A stretch of DNA of 64,000 bases from JAEVLT01 sp050496765 (lineage in GTDB: Bacteria > Bacillota > Bacilli > Bacillales > Cytobacillaceae): the NCBI RefSeq assembly GCF_050496765.1, contig NZ_JBNWEO010000018.1, positions 315,403 to 379,402 of the forward strand, given 5' to 3'. Within the stretch, counting starts at the first letter, position 1; each line of letters opens with the position of its first letter. The notes beneath the pieces are model-generated. The model saw nothing but the letters and a program-made list of their open reading frames with translations. It was not told the origin of the DNA and did no database searches. Made by a program: the position numbers and the translations under genes. Shown one piece after another: positions 42,458-51,149 of this stretch.

Positions 42458-44137
42458 TTGCTAAGTGAACTATCGATCAAAAATTTTGCCATCATCGAGA
42501 AGCTCTCGATTTCATTTGAAAAAGGGTTGACCGTTTTAACCGGTGAAACAGGTGCGGGAAAATCCATCATTATCGACGCGATCCATTTGCTGGTTGGCGG
42601 ACGCGGTTCAGCGGAATTTGTCCGGCATGGGGAGGAAAAAGCGGAAATTGAGGGACTTTTTCAATTGGATAGCAAACAGCATGCCTGCTGTAAAAAAGCG
42701 CTGGAATTTGGCATTGAGATTGAAGATGGCATGATTGTGTTAAGGAGAGAAATTTCCCGATCTGGAAAAAGTGTCTGCCGCATTAATGGAAAATTGGTAA
42801 CCATTTCAACCTTAAGAGAATTGGGCGGAACGCTAGTTGATATCCATGGACAGCACGAACATCAGGAACTAATGGATGAATCGAATCACTTATCACTATT
42901 AGATCAATTTGGATTTGAAGAAATTTCACCTTCACTTGCGGAATATCAGTCGGTCTATCATCGTTATGAGCAAACCTTGGCCAAATTAAAGCATTTAAGT
43001 GAGAACGAGCAACAAATGGCACACCGCCTTGATTTAATCCAATTTCAACTTGATGAAATTCAAAATGCCCAATTAAAATTAAATGAAGATGAACAGCTAA
43101 TCGAAGAAAGGCGGAAGCTAAGCAATTTTGAAAAGACTTATGAGGCGATCCAATCTGGTTATTCCGCTTTGCAAGGTGAACAAAAAGGGCTTGACTGGAT
43201 CGGGCTTGTGATGGGACATCTTGAGGCTGCCGCAAGCATTGATGAAACGTATAAAGACGTTTTTGAATCGGTGTCAAACAGTTACTATGTTTTGGAGGAT
43301 GTTTCCAGATCTTTAAGAAATGAGCTGGATCAGCTTGAATACGATCCCATGCGTTTAAATGAAATTGAAGAAAGATTAACGGAATTGAACCAATTAAAGC
43401 GGAAATATGGACAAACGATTGAAGAGATTCTAGAATATGCTGCGAAAATTGAAGAAGAAATCGAGACGTTGCAAAACAAGGAAACCCATATTGGCAAATT
43501 GGAAAAAGAGCTTGCTTCATTGCAAAAAGATTTAACACTTGAAGCAAAGCAATTGACAGACCTTCGCAAAAAATGGGCAGACAAATTGACAAAACTGATT
43601 CATAAAGAATTGAAGGAACTTTATATGGCGAAAACCGTTTTTCAAATACAGTTCCATGTGAATCCGCATTTCACAAAAAATGGTGCGGATCAAGTTGAAT
43701 TTTATTTGTCAACAAATCCGGGAGAACCTTTAAAGCCGCTTTCAAAAATTGCTTCAGGCGGCGAATTGTCGCGAATTATGCTTGCGCTTAAAAGTATTTT
43801 TTCCAAACATCAAGGAGTCACATCGATTATTTTTGATGAAGTGGATACCGGTGTAAGTGGACGAGTGGCCCAAGCGATTGCAGAAAAAATTTATAAAGTG
43901 TCAGTGGACTCCCAAGTGCTTTGTATCTCCCATTTGCCGCAGGTGGCTGCGATGGCGGATACGCATCTCTTTATTGCAAAGGAGATTAAAGGCGGCCGGA
44001 CGAAAACATCTGTCACAAAGCTTGCAGAAGACGAGAAAATTAAAGAAATTGGCAGAATGATTTCCGGGGTGGAAATTACCGATTTAACAAAACAACATGC
44101 AAAAGAACTGCTTCAGCTAGCAAAAGAAAATAAATAA
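42458..44137 (+). CDS. recN: DNA repair protein RecN
   Basis: A 559-residue SMC-like ATPase that gathers at double-strand breaks. Walker A GETGAGKSIIIDAI is near residue 30, GGRGSAEFVR follows, a long coiled coil spans about residues 160-370, and the ABC signature LSKIASGGELSRIMLALK with Walker B SIIFDEVDTGVSG lies near residue 430. The start is TTG 42458 behind GGGAGGGAG; eleven upstream in-frame codons overlap ahrC and are rejected. Confidence 0.96.
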   Translation: MLSELSIKNFAIIEKLSISFEKGLTVLTGETGAGKSIIIDAIHLLVGGRGSAEFVRHGEEKAEIEGLFQLDSKQHACCKKALEFGIEIEDGMIVLRREISRSGKSVCRINGKLVTISTLRELGGTLVDIHGQHEHQELMDESNHLSLLDQFGFEEISPSLAEYQSVYHRYEQTLAKLKHLSENEQQMAHRLDLIQFQLDEIQNAQLKLNEDEQLIEERRKLSNFEKTYEAIQSGYSALQGEQKGLDWIGLVMGHLEAAASIDETYKDVFESVSNSYYVLEDVSRSLRNELDQLEYDPMRLNEIEERLTELNQLKRKYGQTIEEILEYAAKIEEEIETLQNKETHIGKLEKELASLQKDLTLEAKQLTDLRKKWADKLTKLIHKELKELYMAKTVFQIQFHVNPHFTKNGADQVEFYLSTNPGEPLKPLSKIASGGELSRIMLALKSIFSKHQGVTSIIFDEVDTGVSGRVAQAIAEKIYKVSVDSQVLCISHLPQVAAMADTHLFIAKEIKGGRTKTSVTKLAEDEKIKEIGRMISGVEITDLTKQHAKELLQLAKENK

Positions 44138-44142
44138 ATTTG

Positions 44143-44172
44143 AAAAGCTTCCCATTTCCGGGGAGCTTTTTA
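44143..44172 (+). terminator. Terminator after recN
   Basis: AAAAGCTTCCC-ATTTCC-GGGGAGCTTTTT, directly after the recN stop. Confidence 0.88.
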
Positions 44173-44267
44173 TGTAAACGCAAGTTATAAATGGCCAATT
44201 TGCAGGCAAAATTATAACTGTAGCCATTTTTCAAAGTAAGTGGACAGAAGCGAGGAGAGTGAAAAGT

Positions 44268-45557
44268 TTGAAGCTGGAACTTCTTAGAAAAATGATTGGT
44301 GGAATTCTCCTTGTTTCATTAGCAAGCCTACTTTCTTTACAGCCCTTTCAACAATACTTGAAGATTCCGAATCAGGTCACGGTTTTTAAAGGGCAGAATT
44401 ACACAATACAAAAGGCTGCACCGGTTACAGCCGTTCTTTCGAATCACAATAACAGTATCTCACTTAAACAAAAATCGCATTCCGTCTCCATTCAAGCAGA
44501 CGAGCAAGGTCAAAATGAAATGCTTCTAGAGTTTGCGGGAATACCGATTAAAAAGGTCGATGTAAACGTTTTAAGAAATTTTAAGGTTATACCTGGCGGT
44601 GAATCAATCGGTGTGAAATTAAACACTGCAGGAGTGCTTGTGGTTGGTCACCACCTCGTTACCACGGATGAAGGCAAAAAATCACCCGGAGAATTAGCAG
44701 GAATCAAAGTCGGTGATATGATCACTGAAATTAATGGAACAAAAATAAGCAAAATGGCCGATGTTGCACCCATTGTCCAGAGTGCAGGCCAAAATCATCA
44801 AGTGTTAAACATGGTCATAAACCGGGATCACGAAAAGTTTACAACAAAGCTGACCCCTTTAAAAGCAAAAGGGGAAGAGGTGTATAAACTGGGCTTGTAT
44901 ATTCGTGATTCCGCAGCAGGCATTGGCACAATGACATTTGTTCACCCCCAATCGAAAAAATACGGGGCGTTAGGGCATGTCATTTCAGATATGGATACGA
45001 AAAAACCAATTGTAGTTGAAAATGGAGAAATCGTACGTTCAACAGTAACCTCGATTGAAAAAGGAAGCAATGGAGAACCTGGCGAAAAGCTGGCGAGATT
45101 TTCCTCAGATCGGGAAATTGTCGGCAATATTCAAAAAAACAGTCCGTTTGGTATCTTTGGAAAGTTAAACAAGGAGCTAAAAAACGGAATCATGGATAAG
45201 CCGATGCCGATTGCCTTATCCAGTCAGGTGAAAGAAGGACCTGCGAAAATTTTGACTGTAGTGGACAGTGATAAAGTGGAAGCATTTGATATTGAAATTG
45301 TCAGTACGATTCCGCAAAAATTTCCGGCTACCAAAGGAATGGTGATCAAAGTTACCGATCCGAAGCTTTTGCAAAAAACGGGTGGAATCGTTCAAGGAAT
45401 GAGCGGAAGTCCGATTATTCAAGATGGCAAGCTAGTTGGTGCTGTAACGCATGTGTTTGTAAATGATCCAACTTCCGGCTACGGTGTCCACATTGAATGG
45501 ATGCTTTCAGAAGCAGGAATTAACATTTATGATAAACAGGCAGAAAAAGCGAGTTAA
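44268..45557 (+). CDS. spoIVB: SpoIVB, forespore signalling serine peptidase
   Basis: A 429-residue S55-family peptidase made in the forespore and exported to the intermembrane space, where it cleaves SpoIVFA and so triggers SpoIVFB processing of pro-sigma-K. The N-terminus has one membrane/signal helix (MIGGILLVSLASLLSLQPF), the PDZ domain covers about residues 105-190 (ELAGIKVGDMITEINGTKIS), and the catalytic serine is in VQGMSGSPIIQDGKLVGAVTH. I chose TTG 44268, ten bases after GAGGAG; a GTG at 44259 is too close to that site. spo0A follows, as in B. subtilis. Confidence 0.95.
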   Translation: MKLELLRKMIGGILLVSLASLLSLQPFQQYLKIPNQVTVFKGQNYTIQKAAPVTAVLSNHNNSISLKQKSHSVSIQADEQGQNEMLLEFAGIPIKKVDVNVLRNFKVIPGGESIGVKLNTAGVLVVGHHLVTTDEGKKSPGELAGIKVGDMITEINGTKISKMADVAPIVQSAGQNHQVLNMVINRDHEKFTTKLTPLKAKGEEVYKLGLYIRDSAAGIGTMTFVHPQSKKYGALGHVISDMDTKKPIVVENGEIVRSTVTSIEKGSNGEPGEKLARFSSDREIVGNIQKNSPFGIFGKLNKELKNGIMDKPMPIALSSQVKEGPAKILTVVDSDKVEAFDIEIVSTIPQKFPATKGMVIKVTDPKLLQKTGGIVQGMSGSPIIQDGKLVGAVTHVFVNDPTSGYGVHIEWMLSEAGINIYDKQAEKAS

Positions 45558-45595
45558 CTGAAAAAAACAGGCCCTATGCCTGTTTTTTTCAGTTA
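45555..45595. terminator. Very strong bidirectional terminator after spoIVB
   Basis: An 18-base perfect stem (45555-45572 with 45578-45595) closes a 5-base loop; the core is AAAAAAACAGGC/GCCTGTTTTTTT. The 5' arm begins in the spoIVB stop codon. Confidence 0.93.
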
Positions 45596-45626
45596 GAAAA
45601 ACCTTTTTTGCTGTCCTTAAAGAATT

Positions 45627-45767
45627 TTCGACAAAATCACGGGTGAAATTTCAAAATAAAACGAAAAAAGTCGAAACAAGGAGAAAACGAAAGAAAAACA
45701 AAGATTTATTAAACTTTTTAAGAAAAAATAAAAAAACGAGAGGAATTTATGTTGCATTGTCGAATTT
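45627..45767 (+). promoter_or_regulatory. spo0A control region: sigma-H promoter and 0A boxes
   Basis: AGAGGAATT (45739-45747), an 11-base spacer and GTCGAATTT (45759-45767) fit the sigma-H consensus RNAGGAWWW-N11-RNNGAATWW at every specified position. Spo0A boxes (TGTCGAA) occur at 45758-45764 in direct orientation, overlapping the -10, and at 45627-45633 in reverse (TTCGACA); AGTCGAA at 45669-45675 is one base off. This predicts sigma-H transcription with feedback by Spo0A~P. Confidence 0.82.
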
Positions 45768-45832
45768 GTAATTTAGAATAGAGAATAGAGACTTATTAGA
45801 GAGTATAATTGGAATTGAGGAGGAAGTTCGCG

Positions 45833-46624
45833 TTGAAGAAAATAAAAGTTTGTGTAGTGGATGACAACAGAGAATTGATCAACTTGTTAGAGGAATATAT
45901 TGAAGCGCAGGATGATATGGAAATCGTCGGGACAGCCCACAATGGTCAGGAATGTTTGAATTTATTGGCTACTGTTGACCCTGATGTTCTTGTATTGGAT
46001 ATTATTATGCCTCATCTCGATGGTCTGGCGGTTTTGGAAAGGCTCCGCGACATGAAAAAAGGCAGCCTGCCAAATGTTATCATGCTGACTGCCTTTGGCC
46101 AAGAAGACGTAACAAAAAAAGCCGTTGAACTCGGGGCGTCCTATTTCATCCTGAAACCATTCGATATGGAAAACCTCGGTAACCATATCCGCCAAGTAAG
46201 CGGCAGTGCCAGCACGATGACCAGGAAATCTCCAGCAACAACTTATCGTCCTCATTCAGAAGCAAAACCAAAAAACCTCGATGCAAGCATTACCAGTATT
46301 ATTCATGAAATTGGTGTGCCGGCACATATCAAGGGATATCTTTATTTGCGTGAAGCCATTTCAATGGTGTTTAATGACATTGAGTTATTGGGATCCATTA
46401 CGAAAGTATTGTACCCGGATATTGCAAAAAAATATAACACAACTGCAAGCCGTGTAGAACGTGCAATCCGCCATGCGATTGAAGTTGCGTGGAGCCGCGG
46501 CAACATCGATTCGATTTCCTCTTTGTTCGGGTATACCGTCAGCATGTCAAAAGCAAAGCCTACCAATAGTGAATTCATTGCGATGGTCGCTGATAAATTG
46601 CGATTGGAACATAAGGCTTCTTGA
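45833..46624 (+). CDS. spo0A: Spo0A, master response regulator of sporulation
   Basis: A 263-residue two-domain regulator. The receiver domain (residues 1-125) has the acidic pocket VVDDNREL, the phospho-Asp D56 in LVLDIIMPHLDGL, the switch Thr in VIMLTAFGQEDV and the Lys in FILKPFD. The effector domain (about 150-263) contains GVPAHIKGYLYLREAI and the recognition helix TTASRVERAIRHAIEVAWSRG, essentially invariant in the genus. The start is TTG at 45833 behind GAGGAGGAAGTTCG, giving MKKIKVCVVDDNREL. It is transcribed alone and ends at a terminator. Confidence 0.98.
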   Translation: MKKIKVCVVDDNRELINLLEEYIEAQDDMEIVGTAHNGQECLNLLATVDPDVLVLDIIMPHLDGLAVLERLRDMKKGSLPNVIMLTAFGQEDVTKKAVELGASYFILKPFDMENLGNHIRQVSGSASTMTRKSPATTYRPHSEAKPKNLDASITSIIHEIGVPAHIKGYLYLREAISMVFNDIELLGSITKVLYPDIAKKYNTTASRVERAIRHAIEVAWSRGNIDSISSLFGYTVSMSKAKPTNSEFIAMVADKLRLEHKAS

Positions 46625-46642
46625 AAAGAATAAAGAAACATC

Positions 46643-46682
46643 CGAAGCCTCCATTTTGAATCTGCAAAATGAGGCTTTTTCT
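46643..46682 (+). terminator. Terminator after spo0A
   Basis: GAAGCCTCCATTTTG pairs with CAAAATGAGGCTTTTT with minor interruption, ending in a T run. Confidence 0.85.
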
Positions 46683-46836
46683 ATGGCATCCTTCGTAAAC
46701 AGGTGAAGTGCCTAGCCCATTTTTAACTTTGAAAATACTTGATAAAGTTCTAGCAGTTTTTGCCTGGGAATATGCTGTTTCATGTAGAGGAACGATTTAA
46801 AATCGACTGGTGGAAATGCCAAAAGGGGGCGAGGTT

Positions 46837-47565
46837 ATGACGCAAATAGTTGCACACCGCGGCTATTCTGCAGCTTTTTCTGAGAACACAATGACCGCAT
46901 TTTTCGAAGCTGAAAAAGCAGGAGCGGATGGGATTGAACTTGATGTTCAATTAACAAAAGATGGCGAAGTCGTTGTCATTCACGATGAAAAAGTAGATCG
47001 GACGACGAGCGGCAGCGGCTTTGTGAAAGATTTTCCATATAAAGAACTGCGCAAATTGAATGCCAATAAAAAAGGAATAAAAAAGGAACCGATTCCTGCT
47101 TTAGCCGAAGTACTTGAATGGCTGAAGGGAAACGAGCTCATTTGCAATATTGAATTAAAAAACGGGATGTTCCGCTATGAAGGAATGGAGGAAAAAGTAA
47201 TTGAACTGATTCGAAGATACGAGCTTTCGGATCGGATCATTTTATCGTCTTTTAACCATTATAGCATTGTGTATTGCTACCGGCTTGCCCCGGAGATTGA
47301 AACGGCACCGCTTTACGTGGAAGGCATTTATATGCCTTGGGTGTATGCCCAGTCCATCCGTGCCAAAGGAATTCATCCAAAACTTGCCGCTGCCCCGGAT
47401 GAAATCATCCAAAGCGCGTTAAAAAATAATATTGCAGTAAGACCGTTTACCGTTAATCAGGAAGATGAGATGAGGCGGCTTTACCAAGTTAATTGTACCG
47501 CCCTGATTACAGATGACCCTGTAAAAGCATTGCGAATAAGAAAACAAGCTGCAAAGAGGCCGTAG
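46837..47565 (+). CDS. yqiK: Glycerophosphodiester phosphodiesterase (YqiK type)
   Basis: A 242-residue GDPD-family TIM barrel that hydrolyses glycerophosphodiesters to glycerol 3-phosphate and an alcohol. The catalytic segment IVAHRGYSAAFSENTMTAF, the metal site GIELDVQLTKDGEVVVIHDE and the later CNIELKN and AIVRPFTV-like strand (IAVRPFTVNQ) are intact. No signal peptide is seen, so it is cytoplasmic. I use ATG 46837 behind GGGGGCGAGG; nine upstream codons are open but unsupported. Confidence 0.92.
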   Translation: MTQIVAHRGYSAAFSENTMTAFFEAEKAGADGIELDVQLTKDGEVVVIHDEKVDRTTSGSGFVKDFPYKELRKLNANKKGIKKEPIPALAEVLEWLKGNELICNIELKNGMFRYEGMEEKVIELIRRYELSDRIILSSFNHYSIVYCYRLAPEIETAPLYVEGIYMPWVYAQSIRAKGIHPKLAAAPDEIIQSALKNNIAVRPFTVNQEDEMRRLYQVNCTALITDDPVKALRIRKQAAKRP

Positions 47566-47574
47566 GAGTCTCTT

Positions 47575-47814
47575 TTATTTTTTTTCCAAAAATCTTGCTT
47601 GGACTTTGTTTCTTTTTTTGTCCCGATGCAATATAAATCCGCCAACAAAGCCTAATCCGCCAATGAAAAAGAAAAGGCCAATTAAAAATTGCAGCCATAA
47701 AAAAGGAATGGGCGGCTGCTGGATGCCAAACACCATATCACGCATTAATTTGATTCCGTAAGCAGCCAAAAAGCCGGGGGCAACCAATATCAGTAGGGCA
47801 ATAATACGCTTCAT
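47575..47814 (-). CDS. yqzF: DUF2627 small membrane protein (YqzF)
   Basis: A 79-residue protein with two membrane helices (residues 3-22, RIIALLILVAPGFLAAYGIK, and 38-62, PFLWLQFLIGLFFFIGGLGF) and a basic tail HRDKKRNKVQARFLEKK. It matches the YqzF/DUF2627 family by size, sequence style and place between yqiK and bkdR. The function is unknown. It is convergent with yqiK, 10 bases apart, so the two share an end region. Confidence 0.82.
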   Translation of the reverse strand: MKRIIALLILVAPGFLAAYGIKLMRDMVFGIQQPPIPFLWLQFLIGLFFFIGGLGFVGGFILHRDKKRNKVQARFLEKK

Positions 47815-48000
47815 GACGCATCCTTTCCAATCGTATTTGGATAAGATAACGGTACTCTACAAAAAATGATAATCTATCGATTAAATTTGTCAAGAAGAAG
47901 AAAGAAAGTTACAATAAAACTGAAAAAAATTGCATATTATCTTTTGCGTTATGTGAAAACAATTTCTCAATCAAAGGAAATTCACTGAAGGAGCGGTAAA

Positions 48001-50073
48001 ATGCAAAAGGTCATGATTGTCGGCGCTGGAAAAGGTGGAACGGCAATTTTAAAAATTTTAAAAGAATCTGAAGTCCTGCAAGTAAAAATGGTTGTTGATC
48101 GCAATATAGATGCTCCGGGAGTGCTGTTCGCCAGAAGCGAAGGGATTCAAACGGCTACAGATTGGCGGGGTGGTATAGCTGCAGACCTTGATATTATCAT
48201 TGAAGTAACAGGAGATGAAGCTGTGTTCAAGCAGCTTCGGGAAGCCAAAAGCAAAAAAACGGTTTTAATTCCTGGAAGTGTGGCTTTTTTGATTGCCAAG
48301 CTGATGGAAGAAAAAGAAGAGTTGCTTCAAAAACAGCATAGTGAATCGTACATACATGATTTGATTTTCAATTCAACCGATGACGGCATGGTTGTTATTA
48401 ATGAAAAAGGAACCATTATTTTGTTTAATACCCGTGCGGAAGAAATGATGGGGATTCCGAAAGCTGTGGCTATAGGCAAATACGTTTCGGATGTGATTCC
48501 GACAAGCCGGCTCCCGTATATTTTAAGATCGCGGAGAACGGAAGCCAATCAGGAAATGATTTTAGAAAATGGCCGGAAAATTATTACAACCCGAATCCCA
48601 ATTATTGAACAAAATGGAACACTCATCGGTGCTTTTGCCGTTTTTAAAGATATTACAGAAGTGGTCAAGCTGGCGGAAGAGATGACTGACCTTAAAGAGA
48701 TCAAAACAATGCTTCAAGCCATTATTCAGTCAAGCGATGATGCGATTTCTGTTGTGAATGAAAATGGACAGGGAATCCTTATTAATCCAGCATACACAAG
48801 ATTAACGGGACTTTCCGAAGAACAGGTAATTGGTAAACCCGCATCTGCAGATATTTATGAAGGCGAAAGCATGCATATGAAAGTGTTGCAGACGAGACGA
48901 GCGGTACGCGGTGTGCCGATGAGGGTTGGCCCGAAAAAACGGGAAGTCATTGTAAACGTCGCCCCGATTATCGTGAAAGGAAAGTTGAAAGGAAGCGTTG
49001 GGGTAATCCACGATATGTCGGAATTGAAAAGCTTGAATCGCGAGCTGCATCGTGCCCGGCAAATCATCCGCACCCTTGAAGCAAAGTATACTTTTGAAGA
49101 TATTATCGGACAATCCGAAGAGATGGTTATCGCGATTGAACAGGCGAAATTAGGGGCCAAAACGCCTGCAACTGTCCTTTTGAGAGGGGAATCTGGAACA
49201 GGAAAAGAACTGTTTGCCCATGCGATCCATAATGCGAGCGATCGAAAATACAATAAATTCATCCGGGTTAATTGCGCGGCCATCTCTGAATCATTGCTGG
49301 AAAGCGAGTTGTTTGGCTACGAGGAAGGCGCGTTTTCAGGGGCGCTTAGGGGCGGAAAGACAGGATTGTTTGAAGAAGCCAATAACGGCAGCATTTTTCT
49401 TGATGAAATCGGTGAGTTATCGTCCGGAACGCAAGCAAAGCTGCTAAGGGTATTGCAAGAAAATGAAATTCTGCGCGTTGGCGGCACAAAGGCCATTCCG
49501 ATTAACGTCCGGGTCATCGCAGCAACAAATGTGAATCTTGAAAAGGAAATTGCGAAGGGAACCTTTAGGGAAGACTTATATTATCGTCTGAACCGGATGC
49601 CAATTCAAATACCGCCTTTAAGGAAACGGAAAGAAGAAATTCCATTGCTGTGTGAAAGGTTGATCCAGAAGATTAATCAAGACTATGGGCGGAATGTCGA
49701 AGGAATCAGTGAGGCTGCTTTAAAGCAGCTCTTGGTATACGATTGGCCGGGAAACGTCAGGGAGCTTGAGAATATTCTCGGCAGAGCGATGATTTTTATG
49801 AACTATGGCGAAACCCTGATTGACGTTCAGCATCTTCCAGAATTGAAAAATAAACAAATAGAAATACGTACATATGAAGCGGGGATAGAAACTATTGCTA
49901 AAGACAAGCCACTTTCGGAAATGCTTGATCAATATGAAGCCAGGATTATCCAACAAACATTGTCAAAGTTAAACGGCAATAAATCGTTAACAGCCAAAAC
50001 ACTTGGTTTGTCTGTGAGAAATCTATATTACAAACTGGAAAAATACAAACTTGAAAACATTGGCATGCAATAA
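48001..50073 (+). CDS. bkdR: BkdR, sigma-54-dependent activator of the bkd operon
   Basis: A 690-residue enhancer-binding protein. Domains in order: an N-terminal Rossmann-like module (residues 1-105, KVMIVGAGKGGTAILKILKE), two PAS domains (about 115-235 and 240-350), the AAA+ sigma-54 interaction domain with Walker A GESGTGKELFAHAIH near residue 400 and Walker B FLDEIGEL, and a C-terminal Fis-type helix (KSLTAKTLGLSVRNLYYKLE). The sigma-54-contacting loop reads GAFSGA instead of the usual GAFTGA, a conservative change. In B. subtilis BkdR with sigma-L drives the next operon in response to isoleucine or valine. Confidence 0.95.
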   Translation: MQKVMIVGAGKGGTAILKILKESEVLQVKMVVDRNIDAPGVLFARSEGIQTATDWRGGIAADLDIIIEVTGDEAVFKQLREAKSKKTVLIPGSVAFLIAKLMEEKEELLQKQHSESYIHDLIFNSTDDGMVVINEKGTIILFNTRAEEMMGIPKAVAIGKYVSDVIPTSRLPYILRSRRTEANQEMILENGRKIITTRIPIIEQNGTLIGAFAVFKDITEVVKLAEEMTDLKEIKTMLQAIIQSSDDAISVVNENGQGILINPAYTRLTGLSEEQVIGKPASADIYEGESMHMKVLQTRRAVRGVPMRVGPKKREVIVNVAPIIVKGKLKGSVGVIHDMSELKSLNRELHRARQIIRTLEAKYTFEDIIGQSEEMVIAIEQAKLGAKTPATVLLRGESGTGKELFAHAIHNASDRKYNKFIRVNCAAISESLLESELFGYEEGAFSGALRGGKTGLFEEANNGSIFLDEIGELSSGTQAKLLRVLQENEILRVGGTKAIPINVRVIAATNVNLEKEIAKGTFREDLYYRLNRMPIQIPPLRKRKEEIPLLCERLIQKINQDYGRNVEGISEAALKQLLVYDWPGNVRELENILGRAMIFMNYGETLIDVQHLPELKNKQIEIRTYEAGIETIAKDKPLSEMLDQYEARIIQQTLSKLNGNKSLTAKTLGLSVRNLYYKLEKYKLENIGMQ

Positions 50074-50074
50074 T

Positions 50075-50089
50075 TTTCATATTATGAAA
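50075..50089. promoter_or_regulatory. Palindrome, candidate BkdR upstream activating site
   Basis: TTTCATATTATGAAA is a perfect 15-base odd palindrome about 65 bases upstream of the sigma-54 promoter, starting at the end of bkdR. A half-site-like TTTTCATGA follows at 50124. Enhancer sites for sigma-54 activators are expected in this zone. Confidence 0.5.
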
Positions 50090-50141
50090 TTTTTTGCACG
50101 GTAAAACGAAGGTGAATGAAGCGTTTTCATGATTCTTAATT

Positions 50142-50158
50142 TGGCACGATTTATGCAT
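50142..50158 (+). promoter_or_regulatory. Sigma-54 (SigL) promoter of the ptb-bkd operon
   Basis: TTGGCACGATTTATGCAT has the invariant GG (50143) and GC (50155) with ten bases between them, matching the sigma-54 consensus TGGCAC-N5-TTGCW closely. It lies 60 bases before the ptb start. Confidence 0.93.
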
Positions 50159-50217
50159 TCGTTTTAAGTGAAAGTTTTTTAAAGTGAAATTTTTTGAAAA
50201 AAGGGGTTGAGAGGACG

Positions 50218-51123
50218 TTGTTACTGAACGAATTAGTGGATAGAGCAGCCCGTTACCCTTTAAAAACAGTCGCTGTGGCGGCAGCCGAAGATGAAGAAGT
50301 CATTGATGCAATAGCAAATGCCATCTCAAGCAACCTTGCCAAGTTTTTATTGTTTGGCAATAAAGAAAGAATCGTCCAACTATTGAAGGAAAAGAACCCA
50401 AATCTTTTGGCAGATGGGAAAGTGATACTAATCGACGTTCCCTCAAAAGAAACCGCAGCTGAATCAGCAGTTAAAGCCGTAAGCGGTGGAGAAGCAGATG
50501 TGTTAATGAAAGGAAATCTATCTACACCTCTTCTTCTTAAAGCCGTTTTAAATAAGGAATATGACTTGCGAACAGGGCGCATTCTGTCGCATACTGCCGT
50601 TTTTGAAGTGCCGGGATTTGAACGCTTTGTGCTGATTACAGATTCGGCAATCAACATTGCACCGAATTTGGAACAAAAAGGACAGATCATTGAAAATGCT
50701 GTGGCCATTGCGAAGTCAATAGGGATCGAACTACCTAAGGTTGCCCCCATTGCAGCAGTTGAGACGATCAATCCTGCCATGCCGGCAACGGTTGATGCGG
50801 CCGCTCTTACGTTGATGAACAGACGTGGACAATTAAATGGCTGCATGGTTGATGGACCGCTTGCGCTAGATAATGCAATCTCCTCTTTTGCTGCTGAACA
50901 TAAAGGGATTCAAAGTGAAGTCGCCGGAAGGGCAGATATTTTGTTAGTACCGACACTTGAAGTGGGAAATGCTTTGTATAAATCGCTTGTTTACTTTGCT
51001 AAAGCGAAAGTGGGCGGTGTAGTCTCTGGTTCGAAAGTGCCAATTGTTGTAACATCTCGATCGGATACAGCCGAAAACAAACTCTGTTCACTGGCATTAG
51101 CATTAAGTTCTGTACAGAAATAA
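50218..51123 (+). CDS. ptb: Phosphate butyryltransferase
   Basis: A 301-residue phosphate acyltransferase that exchanges CoA of butyryl- or branched acyl-CoA for phosphate, giving the acyl phosphate used by Buk. TVAVAAAEDEEVIDAI, GEADVLMKGNLSTPLLLKAV, RILSHTAVFEVPG and LITDSAINIAPN are family stretches. I use TTG 50218 behind GAGAGGACG, which gives the normal N-terminus. It is the first gene of the seven-gene sigma-54 operon. Confidence 0.93.
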   Translation: MLLNELVDRAARYPLKTVAVAAAEDEEVIDAIANAISSNLAKFLLFGNKERIVQLLKEKNPNLLADGKVILIDVPSKETAAESAVKAVSGGEADVLMKGNLSTPLLLKAVLNKEYDLRTGRILSHTAVFEVPGFERFVLITDSAINIAPNLEQKGQIIENAVAIAKSIGIELPKVAPIAAVETINPAMPATVDAAALTLMNRRGQLNGCMVDGPLALDNAISSFAAEHKGIQSEVAGRADILLVPTLEVGNALYKSLVYFAKAKVGGVVSGSKVPIVVTSRSDTAENKLCSLALALSSVQK

Positions 51124-51149
51124 GGATGCATATGAGGGAGGCAATAAGA

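Noticed and set aside
42783..43592. Minus-strand 269-codon ORF opposite recN
   Set aside because: Antisense shadow; the recN frame carries all expected motifs.
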